A stretch of DNA of 64,000 bases from Hungatella hathewayi (GTDB lineage Bacteria > Bacillota > Clostridia > Lachnospirales > Lachnospiraceae), in the NCBI GenBank assembly GCA_025149285.1, contig CP102274.1, positions 2,433,501 through 2,497,500 on the forward strand, given 5' to 3'. This document shows, piece after piece, positions 23,693 through 32,506 of this stretch. The notes beneath the pieces are model-generated. The model saw only the letters and a program-made list of their open reading frames with translations, had not been told where the DNA came from and did no database searches. The translations under genes and the position numbers were made by a program. Numbering within the stretch: position 1 is the stretch's first letter; every line of letters starts with the position of its first letter.

Positions 23693-25897
23693 ATGAGGCA
23701 TAGAAGAAGCAAACGTGGACTGATCGTCGGTGGGATTGCGGCAGGGATTCTGATTGCGGCAGCGATTGTAATTGGGATTTTGTGGTTTCAGAAGAGAGAG
23801 GAGACGGAGAAGGAAAAGACTCCGGAGGAGCTCTTAATGGAGTATACGGAATATATCAGGACCGGCAATTACGAGGCCATGTATGGAATGCTGAATGAAC
23901 AGAGCCGGAAGAATATCAATCTGGAGGATTTTACAGCGAGAAATAAAAATATCTATGAAGGAATCGGCACTTCCGGTCTCCAGGTGGAGGTCCAGAATGT
24001 AGAGGAACGGACCGAAGGGCTAAAGACGGTCAGCTATCAGACTTCGCTTAACAGTTCCGCCGGCGAGATTCATTTTCTCAATCAGGTGGATTTTATCCGG
24101 GAGCAGCCATCTGAGAATCAGGAGACGAAAAGGAAAAAGGATGCGGGAGAATATCGGCTGATCTGGAACGATCAGGTTATCTTTCCGAATTTGGGGCGTA
24201 CCGATAAAGTGCGTGTTTCTACAGATAAGGCGGTGAGAGGAGAGGTGCTGGACCGGAACGGCGGTCTGCTGGCGGGGAAAGGCAGTGCTTCTCTGGTAGG
24301 TCTCGTGCCGGGAAAAATGGCCGGTTATTCTGCCGGAGCGGCCGGAGCGGCTGGAGAGGAAGCCGGTGCCAACCCTGATTTAGAGCGGCTTTCTGAACTT
24401 CTTGGTGTCTCGGTGGAGAGTATAGAAAAGAAACTGGCGGCAAAGTGGGTGAAGGAAGATTCCCTCGTTCCGGTCAAAACGCTGAAGAAGGTAGATGAAT
24501 TTGATCTTCAGTCAGCGAATCCAAGGCAGGATAACCTGGAAAATAAGGCGCTTCAGGACGAGCTCCTTTCCATACCGGGCGTGATGATTACCGATACTCC
24601 GGTGAGATCCTATCCGCTGGGCGAGGCGGCGGCTCATCTGGTAGGGTATGTCCAGAATGTGACGGCTGAGGATTTGGAGAAGCATCCGGGCGAGGGATAT
24701 TTATCAGACAGCGTCATAGGAAGAAGCGGAATCGAAACACTGTATGAAAAAGAACTGAAGGGACAGAATGGAGAGAAGATCTCGATCGTCACCTCCGAGG
24801 GAGAAGAAAAGCTGGTTCTGGCTGCCATACCTCGGGTGGATGGCAGCAACATTACTCTGACCATAGACAGCAGCCTTCAGAGAACCATCTATGAGAAGTT
24901 TGGAGATGTTAAGAGCTGTACGGTCGCCATGAATCCTTATACAGGGGAAGTCTTGGCGCTGGTGAATACGCCCTCCTATGACGACAACGATTTCATACTC
25001 GGTATGTCCGAGGAAAAGTGGGCCTCCTTAAATGAAGATGAGAGAAAGCCGATGTTTAACCGGTTCCGCCAGCGTTTTGCCCCTGGTTCTTCGTTTAAAC
25101 CGATCACAGGTGTCATCGGGCTTTCCACGGGGGCGCTGACTCCGGATGAAAGCTTTGGCACGGATCATGCGGGACTTAGCTGGCAGAAGGACGCCAGCTG
25201 GGGAAAGTATCAGGTGACGACACTTCACGATTACAGCCCGGTTAATCTGGAAAATGCTTATATTTACTCTGATAACATCTACTTCGCAAAAGCGGCACTG
25301 AAGATTGGCTACGATGATTTTATGGCCGGACTGGACCGTCTGGGGTTCAATCAGGATCTGCCTTTTGAGATATCGGTCGCTCAGTCCCAGTATTCCAATA
25401 CGGAACGAATTGAGACGGAGATTCAGCTGGCGGACAGCGGATACGGCCAGGGGCAGGTGCTGATGAATCCGATTCACTTAGCGGCGCTTTATACCATGTT
25501 CCCTAACGGTGGAGACGTCATAAAGCCGTATCTCACATACCAGAAGGAGAGGGAACCGGAGGTATGGCTGAAAGGAGCCTGTACTCAAAAGACTGCGGAG
25601 ACGATAGAGACTGCACTGAAGAAGGTAGTCAGTTCGGAACACGGAACCGGACACGCCGCGATGCGAAATGATATCACGCTGGCCGGCAAGACGGGAACTG
25701 CCGAGATTAAAGCATCGAAAGGAGATACGTCCGGTACAGAGCTTGGCTGGTTTGCCGTGTACACGGCTGACGGTCCGGATCACACTCCGATTCTTATGGT
25801 CAGTATGGTAGAGGATGTCAAGAATGCCGGAGGCAGCGGACTTGTGGTGAGAAAGGCGAAAGCCGTGCTGGATTCCTATATTCCTCCGGTGCAGTAG
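23693..25897 (+). CDS. Class B penicillin-binding protein, MecA-like
   Basis: The 734-residue protein has an N-terminal membrane anchor (about residues 9-32), a MecA-type NTF2-like domain (about 40-165), a dimerisation domain starting at RGEVLDRNGG and a transpeptidase domain. The last contains SxxK as SSFK near 465, SDN near 526 and KTG near 664. It cross-links peptidoglycan outside the membrane. The domain order is that of low-affinity PBPs (PBP2a/PBP3 type). The BlaI box in its promoter and the convergent blaR1-blaI genes imply beta-lactam-inducible expression. Whether its drug affinity is low cannot be read from sequence. Confidence 0.9.
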   Translation: MRHRRSKRGLIVGGIAAGILIAAAIVIGILWFQKREETEKEKTPEELLMEYTEYIRTGNYEAMYGMLNEQSRKNINLEDFTARNKNIYEGIGTSGLQVEVQNVEERTEGLKTVSYQTSLNSSAGEIHFLNQVDFIREQPSENQETKRKKDAGEYRLIWNDQVIFPNLGRTDKVRVSTDKAVRGEVLDRNGGLLAGKGSASLVGLVPGKMAGYSAGAAGAAGEEAGANPDLERLSELLGVSVESIEKKLAAKWVKEDSLVPVKTLKKVDEFDLQSANPRQDNLENKALQDELLSIPGVMITDTPVRSYPLGEAAAHLVGYVQNVTAEDLEKHPGEGYLSDSVIGRSGIETLYEKELKGQNGEKISIVTSEGEEKLVLAAIPRVDGSNITLTIDSSLQRTIYEKFGDVKSCTVAMNPYTGEVLALVNTPSYDDNDFILGMSEEKWASLNEDERKPMFNRFRQRFAPGSSFKPITGVIGLSTGALTPDESFGTDHAGLSWQKDASWGKYQVTTLHDYSPVNLENAYIYSDNIYFAKAALKIGYDDFMAGLDRLGFNQDLPFEISVAQSQYSNTERIETEIQLADSGYGQGQVLMNPIHLAALYTMFPNGGDVIKPYLTYQKEREPEVWLKGACTQKTAETIETALKKVVSSEHGTGHAAMRNDITLAGKTGTAEIKASKGDTSGTELGWFAVYTADGPDHTPILMVSMVEDVKNAGGSGLVVRKAKAVLDSYIPPVQ

Positions 25898-25904
25898 AAT
25901 AAAA

Positions 25905-25949
25905 ATGTCATCAGACAAAACACGTTGCTGCTGTCTGATGACATTTTTT
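25905..25949. terminator. Bidirectional terminator between PBP gene and blaR1
   Basis: ATGTCATCAGACA (25905-25917) pairs perfectly with TGTCTGATGACAT (25932-25944), with A5 before and T6 after. Confidence 0.92.
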
Positions 25950-26051
25950 GATGTAACAGGAAAGGGCTTCTGCTGAAGCAGATGCGCTCCGGCGTGGGAG
26001 TCCGGCTCACCGTACTCTTTCTTCTGTATGGGCAATTGTTAGGCGGTTCAG

Positions 26052-27851
26052 TCAATTCCCCCCATACAGTTTTTTCGCCTTCAGAATATCCAGTGCGATT
26101 TCTCCCGCTTTGACACCGGTCGCCCCGTCTTCTCCGCTGATATGGACCGCAAAGGAATAAGGACCGTGAACAGATTCTATGAAGCCGATGAACCAGCCGT
26201 TCGTATTCTTGCCGTCTACAGTGCCGGTGCCTGTTTTTCCATAAAGCGACGACGCGCCGTCGGAGGAGAGAAAGAGAGCATTCTGAACCGTTTTCATGCC
26301 GTTGTCTGAGAAGGGCAGTGTATGTCCGGATAAGCCGGCCAGCAGCTTTACCTGTTCCAACGGAGATATTTTTAAGGAGGATTCCAGCCAGAAACGGGAA
26401 GGTCCTCCTGAAAAGTCCATATTTCCATAGGAAAGACTGGTGAGAACCTGTCGGGTGGAGTCCCATCCGCGGCGGCGGTCCAGATCCATAAAATACCAGT
26501 TGACAGAATTTGCCATGGCTGAGTTCAGGTTCTGGTCTCTGTTCCAGGATTCGAAAGGATAAGTTTCTCCATTCCAGTCCATCGCAGAGTCCGTCCCTGT
26601 GATAATGCCTGCGTCGAGGGCCATCAGGGCGCTGTAGATCTTGTAGGTAGAGTTCGGGGATACCCGCGTGCGTGCGTCCTCCTCGTTGGATATAAGATAC
26701 CGGTTTTCTGAAGCGTCATACAGGACGAAACTGCCGTCAAGCTGTCCAAAATATTCACTTAAATCTTCCTGATCCGTCCGGGGCAGCGCTTCGGTGTAAC
26801 GGTCTGAGGCGCAGGCGAGGGCGGAGACGGACGGCGTGGTACAGAGAACCAGCGCGGCGGTGAGGAGATACAGCATACGGCTCTTTATCCGTTTATCTCC
26901 GGATTCCCGGCGGTATGAGGCAATGAATGAAATCCGTTTGCGTATCTCTTTTCTGCTGCCGCCGATGCCTGCTGTCTGCCCGAAGGTCAGATGAGACAGG
27001 TGCGCCGCAAAATGGAGCAGGGCGGTTCCGTAATCGACGGAGGCATTTTCCCCGAGAAGCGACAAAACTGCTGTGTCGCAGGCGATTTCCCTGTCGCTTA
27101 CCATCTCCTTCAGGGCCAGCCAGACCATGGGATGGAACCAGTAAAAAATCAGGAGAATACGGAAAAAAGCGCCGCATATCAGATCCTTATGTTTATAATG
27201 ATGAAGCTCGTGGAGCAGAATACAGCGTATCTCGTTTTCTGACAGACCGGAGAGCTGGGAATCGGGAAGCAGCACACATGGGGCTGCAGTCCCCGCCGTA
27301 ACCGGAGAGTGAAGCAGGGGAGAAAAACGCAGGGGAATCTTCCTTCGAATTCCCAGCTGCCTGATACAGTCTGCATATAGATTCCGCAGCACATCGTCCT
27401 GAACGGGAAGCGAGGTCCTTTTTAAATGATTTACACGGATTGCGGAAATCAGAGTAAGAACTGTGAGGATGACTGTTCCTCCACCCCACAGGCAGATAAG
27501 AGCGGCTGCCCAAAAACCAGGTATCTCCCGGCTTACGGAAATGGAAAAATCGTTCAGTATTCCTGATGCCGTGAAACTGTTTCCGGCAGTGCCCAAAGCG
27601 CCGGTCTGTCCCGGATCCCCGGCAGCGGGGAATCGTAAACCAATCAGCCGGTCAGCCAGCCTGGCGGTCCATGGAAATGCCGCCGCCAGGAAAGGCGCTG
27701 CGGCCAGAAACAGGAGAAGAAACCATAATCGGTAACGGATTTCCGCCGTCAGGTGCCGATAAAATACGTTTCGAATAAAAAGAATGATACCGCCGGAAAC
27801 TGCGATGGCGGCACTGCTTTGCAGCAGATAAAGAAGCAGAGATTCTGCCAT
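26052..27851 (-). CDS. blaR1: BlaR1/MecR1 beta-lactam sensor-protease
   Basis: The 599-residue protein is full length for the family. The N-terminal half has several membrane helices and an M56 zinc protease domain with HELHH at residues 214-218. A further membrane helix at about 326-345 leads to an extracellular penicillin-sensor domain with nucleophile Ser in STYK (401-404), SVN and KTG near 540. Acylation of the sensor by a beta-lactam activates the protease and leads to loss of the BlaI repressor. It directly abuts blaI with no gap between stop and start. Confidence 0.95.
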   Translation of the reverse strand: MAESLLLYLLQSSAAIAVSGGIILFIRNVFYRHLTAEIRYRLWFLLLFLAAAPFLAAAFPWTARLADRLIGLRFPAAGDPGQTGALGTAGNSFTASGILNDFSISVSREIPGFWAAALICLWGGGTVILTVLTLISAIRVNHLKRTSLPVQDDVLRNLYADCIRQLGIRRKIPLRFSPLLHSPVTAGTAAPCVLLPDSQLSGLSENEIRCILLHELHHYKHKDLICGAFFRILLIFYWFHPMVWLALKEMVSDREIACDTAVLSLLGENASVDYGTALLHFAAHLSHLTFGQTAGIGGSRKEIRKRISFIASYRRESGDKRIKSRMLYLLTAALVLCTTPSVSALACASDRYTEALPRTDQEDLSEYFGQLDGSFVLYDASENRYLISNEEDARTRVSPNSTYKIYSALMALDAGIITGTDSAMDWNGETYPFESWNRDQNLNSAMANSVNWYFMDLDRRRGWDSTRQVLTSLSYGNMDFSGGPSRFWLESSLKISPLEQVKLLAGLSGHTLPFSDNGMKTVQNALFLSSDGASSLYGKTGTGTVDGKNTNGWFIGFIESVHGPYSFAVHISGEDGATGVKAGEIALDILKAKKLYGGN

Positions 27852-28235
27852 CTATGGTTCTCCTTCCCCGTCATGTAATAACAGGCTGCGGAGTTCCTCC
27901 AGCTCTTCCTGGGAAATCCGCTCGTCCTTCATATAATTTGCCACCAGTGAGGTCAGATTGCCATTAAAGAAGCGTTTGAGAAAATGCTCGCTTTCCTGGT
28001 TAAGATAGTCTTCCTTAACGACCAGTGGGGTGTATACAAAGACCCGGCTTTTCTTTTCGTATGTAATGGCTCCTTTTTGTACGAGGCGTTTTAACAGAGT
28101 CTGGATCGTCTTGGGACTCCAGTCAGTGGCCTGTAAAAGGATGTCCGTCACCTCGTTAGTATTTATGGGAGCTTTGCTCCAGATTACCTTCATAACTTCA
28201 TATTCGGCTTCTGATATCTGCGGCAGCCTGCTCAT
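27852..28235 (-). CDS. blaI: BlaI/MecI-family repressor
   Basis: ATG at 28235 with GGGAGG upstream gives 127 residues, the usual length; the longer frame to 28268 overlaps the operator. It has an N-terminal winged helix (ISEAEYEVMKVIW ... TDWSPKTIQTLLKRLVQKGAITYEKKSRVFVY) and a C-terminal dimerisation helix region. It should bind the TACA/TGTA boxes at 28253-28262 (its own promoter) and 23539-23548 (PBP promoter). It is cleaved or inactivated through the BlaR1 pathway. Confidence 0.95.
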   Translation of the reverse strand: MSRLPQISEAEYEVMKVIWSKAPINTNEVTDILLQATDWSPKTIQTLLKRLVQKGAITYEKKSRVFVYTPLVVKEDYLNQESEHFLKRFFNGNLTSLVANYMKDERISQEELEELRSLLLHDGEGEP

Positions 28236-28252
28236 GATACCCTCCCTGTTCT

Positions 28253-28299
28253 TACAACTGTAATACAAATATTATACGTGAGCAAAAGGCGGATGTAAA
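28253..28299 (-). promoter_or_regulatory. blaI-blaR1 promoter with BlaI box
   Basis: Minus strand TTTACA (28294-28299), 17 bp, TATAAT (28271-28276). TACAACTGTA (28253-28262), a TACA/TGTA box, lies at the expected transcription start, indicating autoregulation. Confidence 0.8.
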
Positions 28300-28335
28300 G
28301 GGGGTGGAATTAAATTTTCAGCAGAGTTTTCTCAT

Positions 28336-28365
28336 TTGACGGATCCGGCAGGACCATGATATACT
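28336..28365 (+). promoter_or_regulatory. Promoter of the ROK gene
   Basis: TTGACG (28336-28341), 18 bp, TATACT (28360-28365); it leaves a leader of about 95 nt. Confidence 0.55.
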
Positions 28366-28465
28366 AGGGACAGTCAGTGAGTGAAAAACAGGGGCGGCTG
28401 TTTCGCGGCATGGTCCCGGCCGGTGATGTCCGGCGAATCATACTAGATGTGCGAGGTAAGACAAC

Positions 28466-29674
28466 ATGGTCCAAAACAGGGGAATTAACCAGGACGTGAC
28501 ACAGGAGATGAACCGTTCTCTCCTTTTGAAAAACTTAAGAAGAGAAGGTATGTGTTCCAGGGCGTATCTGGCCTCCTTAACAGGGCTGAAACAGGCGACC
28601 GTGACCAATATTATGAAGGATTTCCTAAACTGGGGGATCGTTACGGAGGTAGGCTTCTTAAACGGAAGCAAGGGCCGCCGTTCGATCGGCGTATCCATCA
28701 GTCAGGATCGTTACCGGGTCATCGGCGTGCGCCTTGCGAGAAAACATTACAGCGTCGGCCTGTTCGATTTGACAGGGACGCAGATCACGAAGAAGCGGGT
28801 GGATTTTAATCCGGAAGAGCAGCCGGATGCGGAAGATATTCTGAATCAGATTGCGGCAGAGATGCATGCCCTGATGAAGAAATATGGAAAGGATACCATA
28901 CTGGCGGCCGGTATGGCTGTGCCAGGACCATTTATAGCCAAGAAAAACAGGATTGCTCTGATTACGGGAGCTGATATCTGGAAAGACGTGGATTTAAAGA
29001 AATTCTTTGACCGGGAACTGGATATCCCTGTATTTCTGGAGCACAACGCTAATGCGGGCGCTTACGCCCATATGTGGGATTTAAAGGACGCCTACCGCGA
29101 TGACATTCTGGTCTATATCGCAGCCGGTCAGGGCATTGGCGCCGGAATTGTGATGGATGGAAAGATCTATAAGGGCGCCCTGGGGACCTCCGGTGAGATT
29201 GGCCATATGACCATTGACCGGAACGGCCGGCCGTGCGCCTGTGGCAATAAAGGCTGTCTGGAGCGGTATGCCTCCTCCCTGGAACTGGTGAAGGCCGTAT
29301 ACGGTGATCAGGCCGGCCGGTCAGGGTGCAATTTTGAAGATGTAGAACGGCGGATTCGTGAGGGTGATAATTTTTGCATCGACTGCTATCGGCGTGCCTG
29401 CGAGAGTCTTGGAATTGGAATTATCAATATTGTCAATGTGATTAATCCGGACATCATCATCATCGGTGACGATATGGCGAGGCCGGATCCGGAACTGATG
29501 GAGTCTGTGGTGCGTGAAACTGTGCGGGAAGGCGTTCTGGACGACGTGTGGGAGGGACTCACGCTGTCCATCAGCACCTACCAGGGCGATCCGATCCTGA
29601 CGGGAGCGGCGATAGTAGCCATTGACCGGATTTTCGACAGTCCGGGTCAGTTTATTAAAGAGAGTGAAGATTGA
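28466..29674 (+). CDS. ROK-family transcriptional regulator (NagC/XylR type)
   Basis: The 402-residue protein has an N-terminal winged helix (about residues 15-75; SRAYLASLTGLKQATVTNIMKDFLNWGIV). It is followed by a ROK sugar-kinase fold with the signature GEIGHMTIDRNGRPCACGNKG and the zinc Cys cluster CACGNKGCLE. Such proteins repress sugar-utilisation genes and respond to a sugar or sugar phosphate. No sugar operon is adjacent, so the target is unknown. It is transcribed alone, divergently from blaI, and ends at a strong terminator. Confidence 0.88.
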   Translation: MVQNRGINQDVTQEMNRSLLLKNLRREGMCSRAYLASLTGLKQATVTNIMKDFLNWGIVTEVGFLNGSKGRRSIGVSISQDRYRVIGVRLARKHYSVGLFDLTGTQITKKRVDFNPEEQPDAEDILNQIAAEMHALMKKYGKDTILAAGMAVPGPFIAKKNRIALITGADIWKDVDLKKFFDRELDIPVFLEHNANAGAYAHMWDLKDAYRDDILVYIAAGQGIGAGIVMDGKIYKGALGTSGEIGHMTIDRNGRPCACGNKGCLERYASSLELVKAVYGDQAGRSGCNFEDVERRIREGDNFCIDCYRRACESLGIGIINIVNVINPDIIIIGDDMARPDPELMESVVRETVREGVLDDVWEGLTLSISTYQGDPILTGAAIVAIDRIFDSPGQFIKESED

Positions 29675-29686
29675 GAGTAAAGGAAG

Positions 29687-29735
29687 AACGCTGTCCAGCC
29701 GGGTGGGAGATAACTGCCGGCAGGACAGCGTTTTC
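29687..29735 (+). terminator. Terminator after the ROK gene
   Basis: AACGCTGTCC (29687-29696) pairs with GGACAGCGTT (29723-29732), then TT. Confidence 0.85.
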
Positions 29736-29816
29736 ATATCTTCGTTCTGCAAGTCTACGGAGCGTGGATTGTTCCCGTAGACTTTATCAGGTACAATAGA
29801 GTCCGAGGTGATAAAG

Positions 29817-30161
29817 ATGAATACAGAACGTAAAAAACAGCAGATCATGGAATACAAAAACCGCCATCCGGAGATGGGTGTAATCTCTCTTAAGTGCAAA
29901 GCTACGGGTGAGGCGTTTCTGGGAATATCGGGAGATACGAGAACGGCATTTAACAGTGTCTGTGCCAGATTATCAGGCTCGTCCCATCCGAACCGGCATT
30001 TGCAGGAACTGTGGAATGAGTATGGGGAGGAGGGATTCGAGCAGACGGTTATGAGGGTTTTAAAGTATGAGGATCCGGGTGAGGATCATACAGAAGAACT
30101 GGAGCTGCTTCGGGAGGAGTGCCTGGAGGAAGATGAGAGAGCTGTGAAGATCTGGAAATGA
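29817..30161 (+). CDS. GIY-YIG nuclease-family small protein
   Basis: ATG at 29817 is preceded by GAGGTG at good spacing (the longer frame needs a GTG at 29808). The 114 residues contain a GIY-YIG-like domain with relaxed motifs: GVISLKC in place of GIY, FLG in place of YIG, then an Asn/His stretch (GSSHPNRHLQELW) and YGEEGF. It resembles the short LuxR-associated GIY-YIG group; nuclease activity is doubtful given the drifted motifs. It lies 12 nt before the XRE-desulfoferrodoxin gene and is probably cotranscribed. Confidence 0.65.
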   Translation: MNTERKKQQIMEYKNRHPEMGVISLKCKATGEAFLGISGDTRTAFNSVCARLSGSSHPNRHLQELWNEYGEEGFEQTVMRVLKYEDPGEDHTEELELLREECLEEDERAVKIWK

Positions 30162-30173
30162 GAGGGAAAAAGA

Positions 30174-30761
30174 ATGGATTGTGCAAAAGTAGGCCGGTTA
30201 ATTCTGCAGTTTCGAAAAGAAAAAGGACTGACGCAGCAGCAGGTTGCAGACCTTTTGGGAATCAGCAACAAGACCGTATCCAAATGGGAACGCGGTTTAG
30301 GATGCCCTGACGTATCGTTGTGGGAAGGACTTTCCACGGTGCTGGGCGCCGATATTATAAAACTGCTTCAGGGAGAACTCACTCCAAACCGGCCGGATGT
30401 GGGGAAACTTGAAAAGGCACGCTTTTACGTGTGTCCCGTCTGCGGCAACATTCTTGTGAGCACGGGAAATGTGTCAATTTCCTGCTGCGGAAGAAAGTTA
30501 AAACCGCTGATTCCGGTTCCGTGCTCAGAAGAACATAAGCCTGTGATCCGGGAAATGGATCTGGAATACTTCGTGACGCTGGATCACGATATGAGCAAGG
30601 AGCATTATATTGCCTTTGCAGCCTGCGTGAATCACGACCGGATTTACTTAAACAGACTGTACCCGGAGCAGAACCCGGAATTCCGCATGCCCATGATAAG
30701 GCGGGGCGGATATTTGTATGTGTACTGTACGAAGCATGGGCTGCAGAAATATCCGTTTTAG
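30174..30761 (+). CDS. XRE regulator fused to a desulfoferrodoxin (superoxide reductase-like) domain
   Basis: Residues 6-60 form an XRE helix-turn-helix (GLTQQQVADLLGISNKTVSKWERG). Residues 87-195 reproduce a two-domain desulfoferrodoxin. The desulforedoxin-type centre has Cys87, Cys90 (CPVCGN), Cys104 and Cys105 (CCG). The catalytic-type centre has the ligand set His121 (EEHKPV), His138 and His144 (DHDMSKEHYI), Cys185 and His188 (CTKHG). All nine expected iron ligands are present. In desulfoferrodoxins the second centre reduces superoxide; fused to DNA binding it suggests a redox- or iron-responsive regulator. The domain was recognised by motif, without a database search. Confidence 0.8.
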   Translation: MDCAKVGRLILQFRKEKGLTQQQVADLLGISNKTVSKWERGLGCPDVSLWEGLSTVLGADIIKLLQGELTPNRPDVGKLEKARFYVCPVCGNILVSTGNVSISCCGRKLKPLIPVPCSEEHKPVIREMDLEYFVTLDHDMSKEHYIAFAACVNHDRIYLNRLYPEQNPEFRMPMIRRGGYLYVYCTKHGLQKYPF

Positions 30762-30790
30762 CCGGCGCAGAAACCCGGCAGCAGGCTTAG

Positions 30791-30843
30791 ACAACACGCC
30801 CCATACCCTTCCCAAATCATACGGAAACTATGGGGCGTGTTGT
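30791..30843. terminator. Terminator after the XRE-desulfoferrodoxin gene
   Basis: ACAACACGCCCCATA (30791-30805) pairs perfectly with TATGGGGCGTGTTGT (30829-30843), a 15-bp stem. Confidence 0.88.
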
Positions 30844-30881
30844 TATTGTCCGGGCCGCTGCATATTTTTATAAATTACCTG

Positions 30882-30969
30882 TTGACATTTTCCAGAAATG
30901 TGGTATTGTTTAACTAGAAATATTAATTAATTGAATTAATACATAAAACGAAGGAACAAATTAATTCAA
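30882..30969 (+). promoter_or_regulatory. Promoter and leader of the pentose-phosphate operon
   Basis: TTGACA (30882-30887), 16 bp, TATTGT (30904-30909). In the leader TTGAATTAAT (30931-30940) and ATTAATTCAA (30960-30969) form a perfect 10-bp inverted repeat, a possible operator or hairpin 26 bp before the start codon. Confidence 0.6.
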
Positions 30970-30995
30970 AAATAAAAAAGAAGAGGAGAACAGCG

Positions 30996-31649
30996 ATGAA
31001 ATTTTTTGTGGACACAGCGAAGGTAGAGGATATCAGAAAGGCAAATGATATGGGGGTTATCTGTGGAGTAACCACGAACCCGTCCCTGATTGCAAAAGAA
31101 GGAAGAGACTTTAACGAAGTAATCAGAGAGATCGCTTCCATCGTAGACGGACCGATCAGCGGAGAAGTAAAGGCTACTACGACAGATGCGGAAGGCATGA
31201 TTAAAGAAGGACGCGAGATTGCAGCGATTCATCCAAACATGGTAGTCAAGATTCCGATGACAGTGGAAGGCTTAAAGGCTGTCAAAGTATTAACGGCAGA
31301 AGGCATTAAGACGAACGTAACGCTTGTTTTCAGTGCAAACCAGGCACTTCTGGCTGCCAGAGCCGGGGCCACTTATGTATCTCCGTTCTTAGGACGTCTT
31401 GATGATATTTCCATGCCGGGCATCGATTTAATTGAAACGATTGCTGAGATGTTCCGTGTGGCGGGAATTACCACAGAGATTATTGCAGCAAGTGTCCGCA
31501 ACCCGATCCATGTCATCGACTGCGCTCTTGCCGGAGCAGACATCGCAACCGTTCCTTACAGCGTGATTGAGCAGATGACAAAGCATCCGCTGACCGATCA
31601 GGGAATCGCAAAATTCCAGGCTGACTATAAGGCAGTATTCGGAGAGTAG
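30996..31649 (+). CDS. fsa: Transaldolase/fructose-6-phosphate aldolase family
   Basis: The 217-residue protein is a short-form (TalC/Fsa) TIM-barrel enzyme: MKFFVDTA start, GVTTNPSLI, the Schiff-base Lys in VVKIPMT near residue 86, and the NVTLVFS and PFLGRLDD motifs. In this operon with split transketolase it most likely transfers dihydroxyacetone units in the non-oxidative pentose phosphate pathway. Whether it is a transaldolase or a fructose-6-phosphate aldolase cannot be decided by eye. AGAGGAG precedes the ATG. Confidence 0.92.
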   Translation: MKFFVDTAKVEDIRKANDMGVICGVTTNPSLIAKEGRDFNEVIREIASIVDGPISGEVKATTTDAEGMIKEGREIAAIHPNMVVKIPMTVEGLKAVKVLTAEGIKTNVTLVFSANQALLAARAGATYVSPFLGRLDDISMPGIDLIETIAEMFRVAGITTEIIAASVRNPIHVIDCALAGADIATVPYSVIEQMTKHPLTDQGIAKFQADYKAVFGE

Positions 31650-31666
31650 AAGAGGAGGATACGGGA

Positions 31667-32506
31667 TTGAGCGATTATCTGGAACTTGAAAAAATAGCGG
31701 TTGAGATCCGAAAAGGCATCGTGACGGCGGTTCACAGCGCGAAGTCCGGCCATCCGGGCGGATCACTGTCGGCGGCTGACTTATTTACCTGGCTCTATTA
31801 TAAAGAACTGAACATTGATCCGGAACAGCCTTTGAAGGAGGATCGTGACCGCTTTGTATTATCAAAGGGCCATGTGGCTCCAGGATACTATTCTACACTG
31901 GCGCACCGCGGTTTTTTTCCGGTAGAGGATTTAAAGACACTGCGTCATACCGGCTCCTACTTACAGGGACATCCGGACAGAAAGCATATCCCGGGCGTGG
32001 ATATGTCCAGCGGTTCTCTGGGACAGGGGATTTCCGCTGCTGTCGGAATGGCACTCTCTGCGAAGCTGCAGAAGAAGGATTACCGTGTTTATACGCTCCT
32101 TGGCGACGGGGAGATTGAAGAAGGTCAGGTCTGGGAAGCTGCGATGTTCGCAGGCTACAGAAAACTGGATAATCTGGTCGTGATCGTGGATAATAACGGA
32201 CTCCAGATTGACGGTCCGGTGGATGAAGTCTGTTCCCCTTATCCGATCGATAAGAAATTTGAGGCATTTAATTTCCATGTCATCTGCATTGACGGCCATG
32301 ATTTCAGCCAGATTGAACAGGCATTTGCAGAGGCGAGAAATACGAAGGGAATGCCGACCGCCATTATCGCAAAAACCATAAAGGGCAAGGGAGTTTCCTT
32401 TATGGAGGGAGCGGTGGCCTGGCACGGTGCTGCTCCAAACGACGAGCAGTATCAGACCGCAATGGCAGATTTGGAGAAAGCAGGTGAAGCGTTATGCCAG
32501 AGATGA
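31667..32506 (+). CDS. Transketolase, N-terminal subunit
   Basis: TTG at 31667, preceded by AGGAGG at about 9 nt, begins a 279-residue protein with the thiamine-diphosphate-binding half of transketolase: HPGGSLSAAD, SKGHVAPG, GSLGQG and the metal/TPP motif GDGEIEEGQVWEA. It works with the next gene product as an alpha2-beta2 enzyme interconverting pentose, triose and tetrose phosphates. It follows the transaldolase gene by 17 nt and overlaps the C-terminal subunit gene by 13 bp. Confidence 0.95.
   Translation: MSDYLELEKIAVEIRKGIVTAVHSAKSGHPGGSLSAADLFTWLYYKELNIDPEQPLKEDRDRFVLSKGHVAPGYYSTLAHRGFFPVEDLKTLRHTGSYLQGHPDRKHIPGVDMSSGSLGQGISAAVGMALSAKLQKKDYRVYTLLGDGEIEEGQVWEAAMFAGYRKLDNLVVIVDNNGLQIDGPVDEVCSPYPIDKKFEAFNFHVICIDGHDFSQIEQAFAEARNTKGMPTAIIAKTIKGKGVSFMEGAVAWHGAAPNDEQYQTAMADLEKAGEALCQR

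Noticed and set aside
26927..27301. Plus-strand frames across 26.9-27.7 kb
   Set aside because: They are antisense to the intact blaR1 catalytic region, are Arg-rich and lack ribosome sites.
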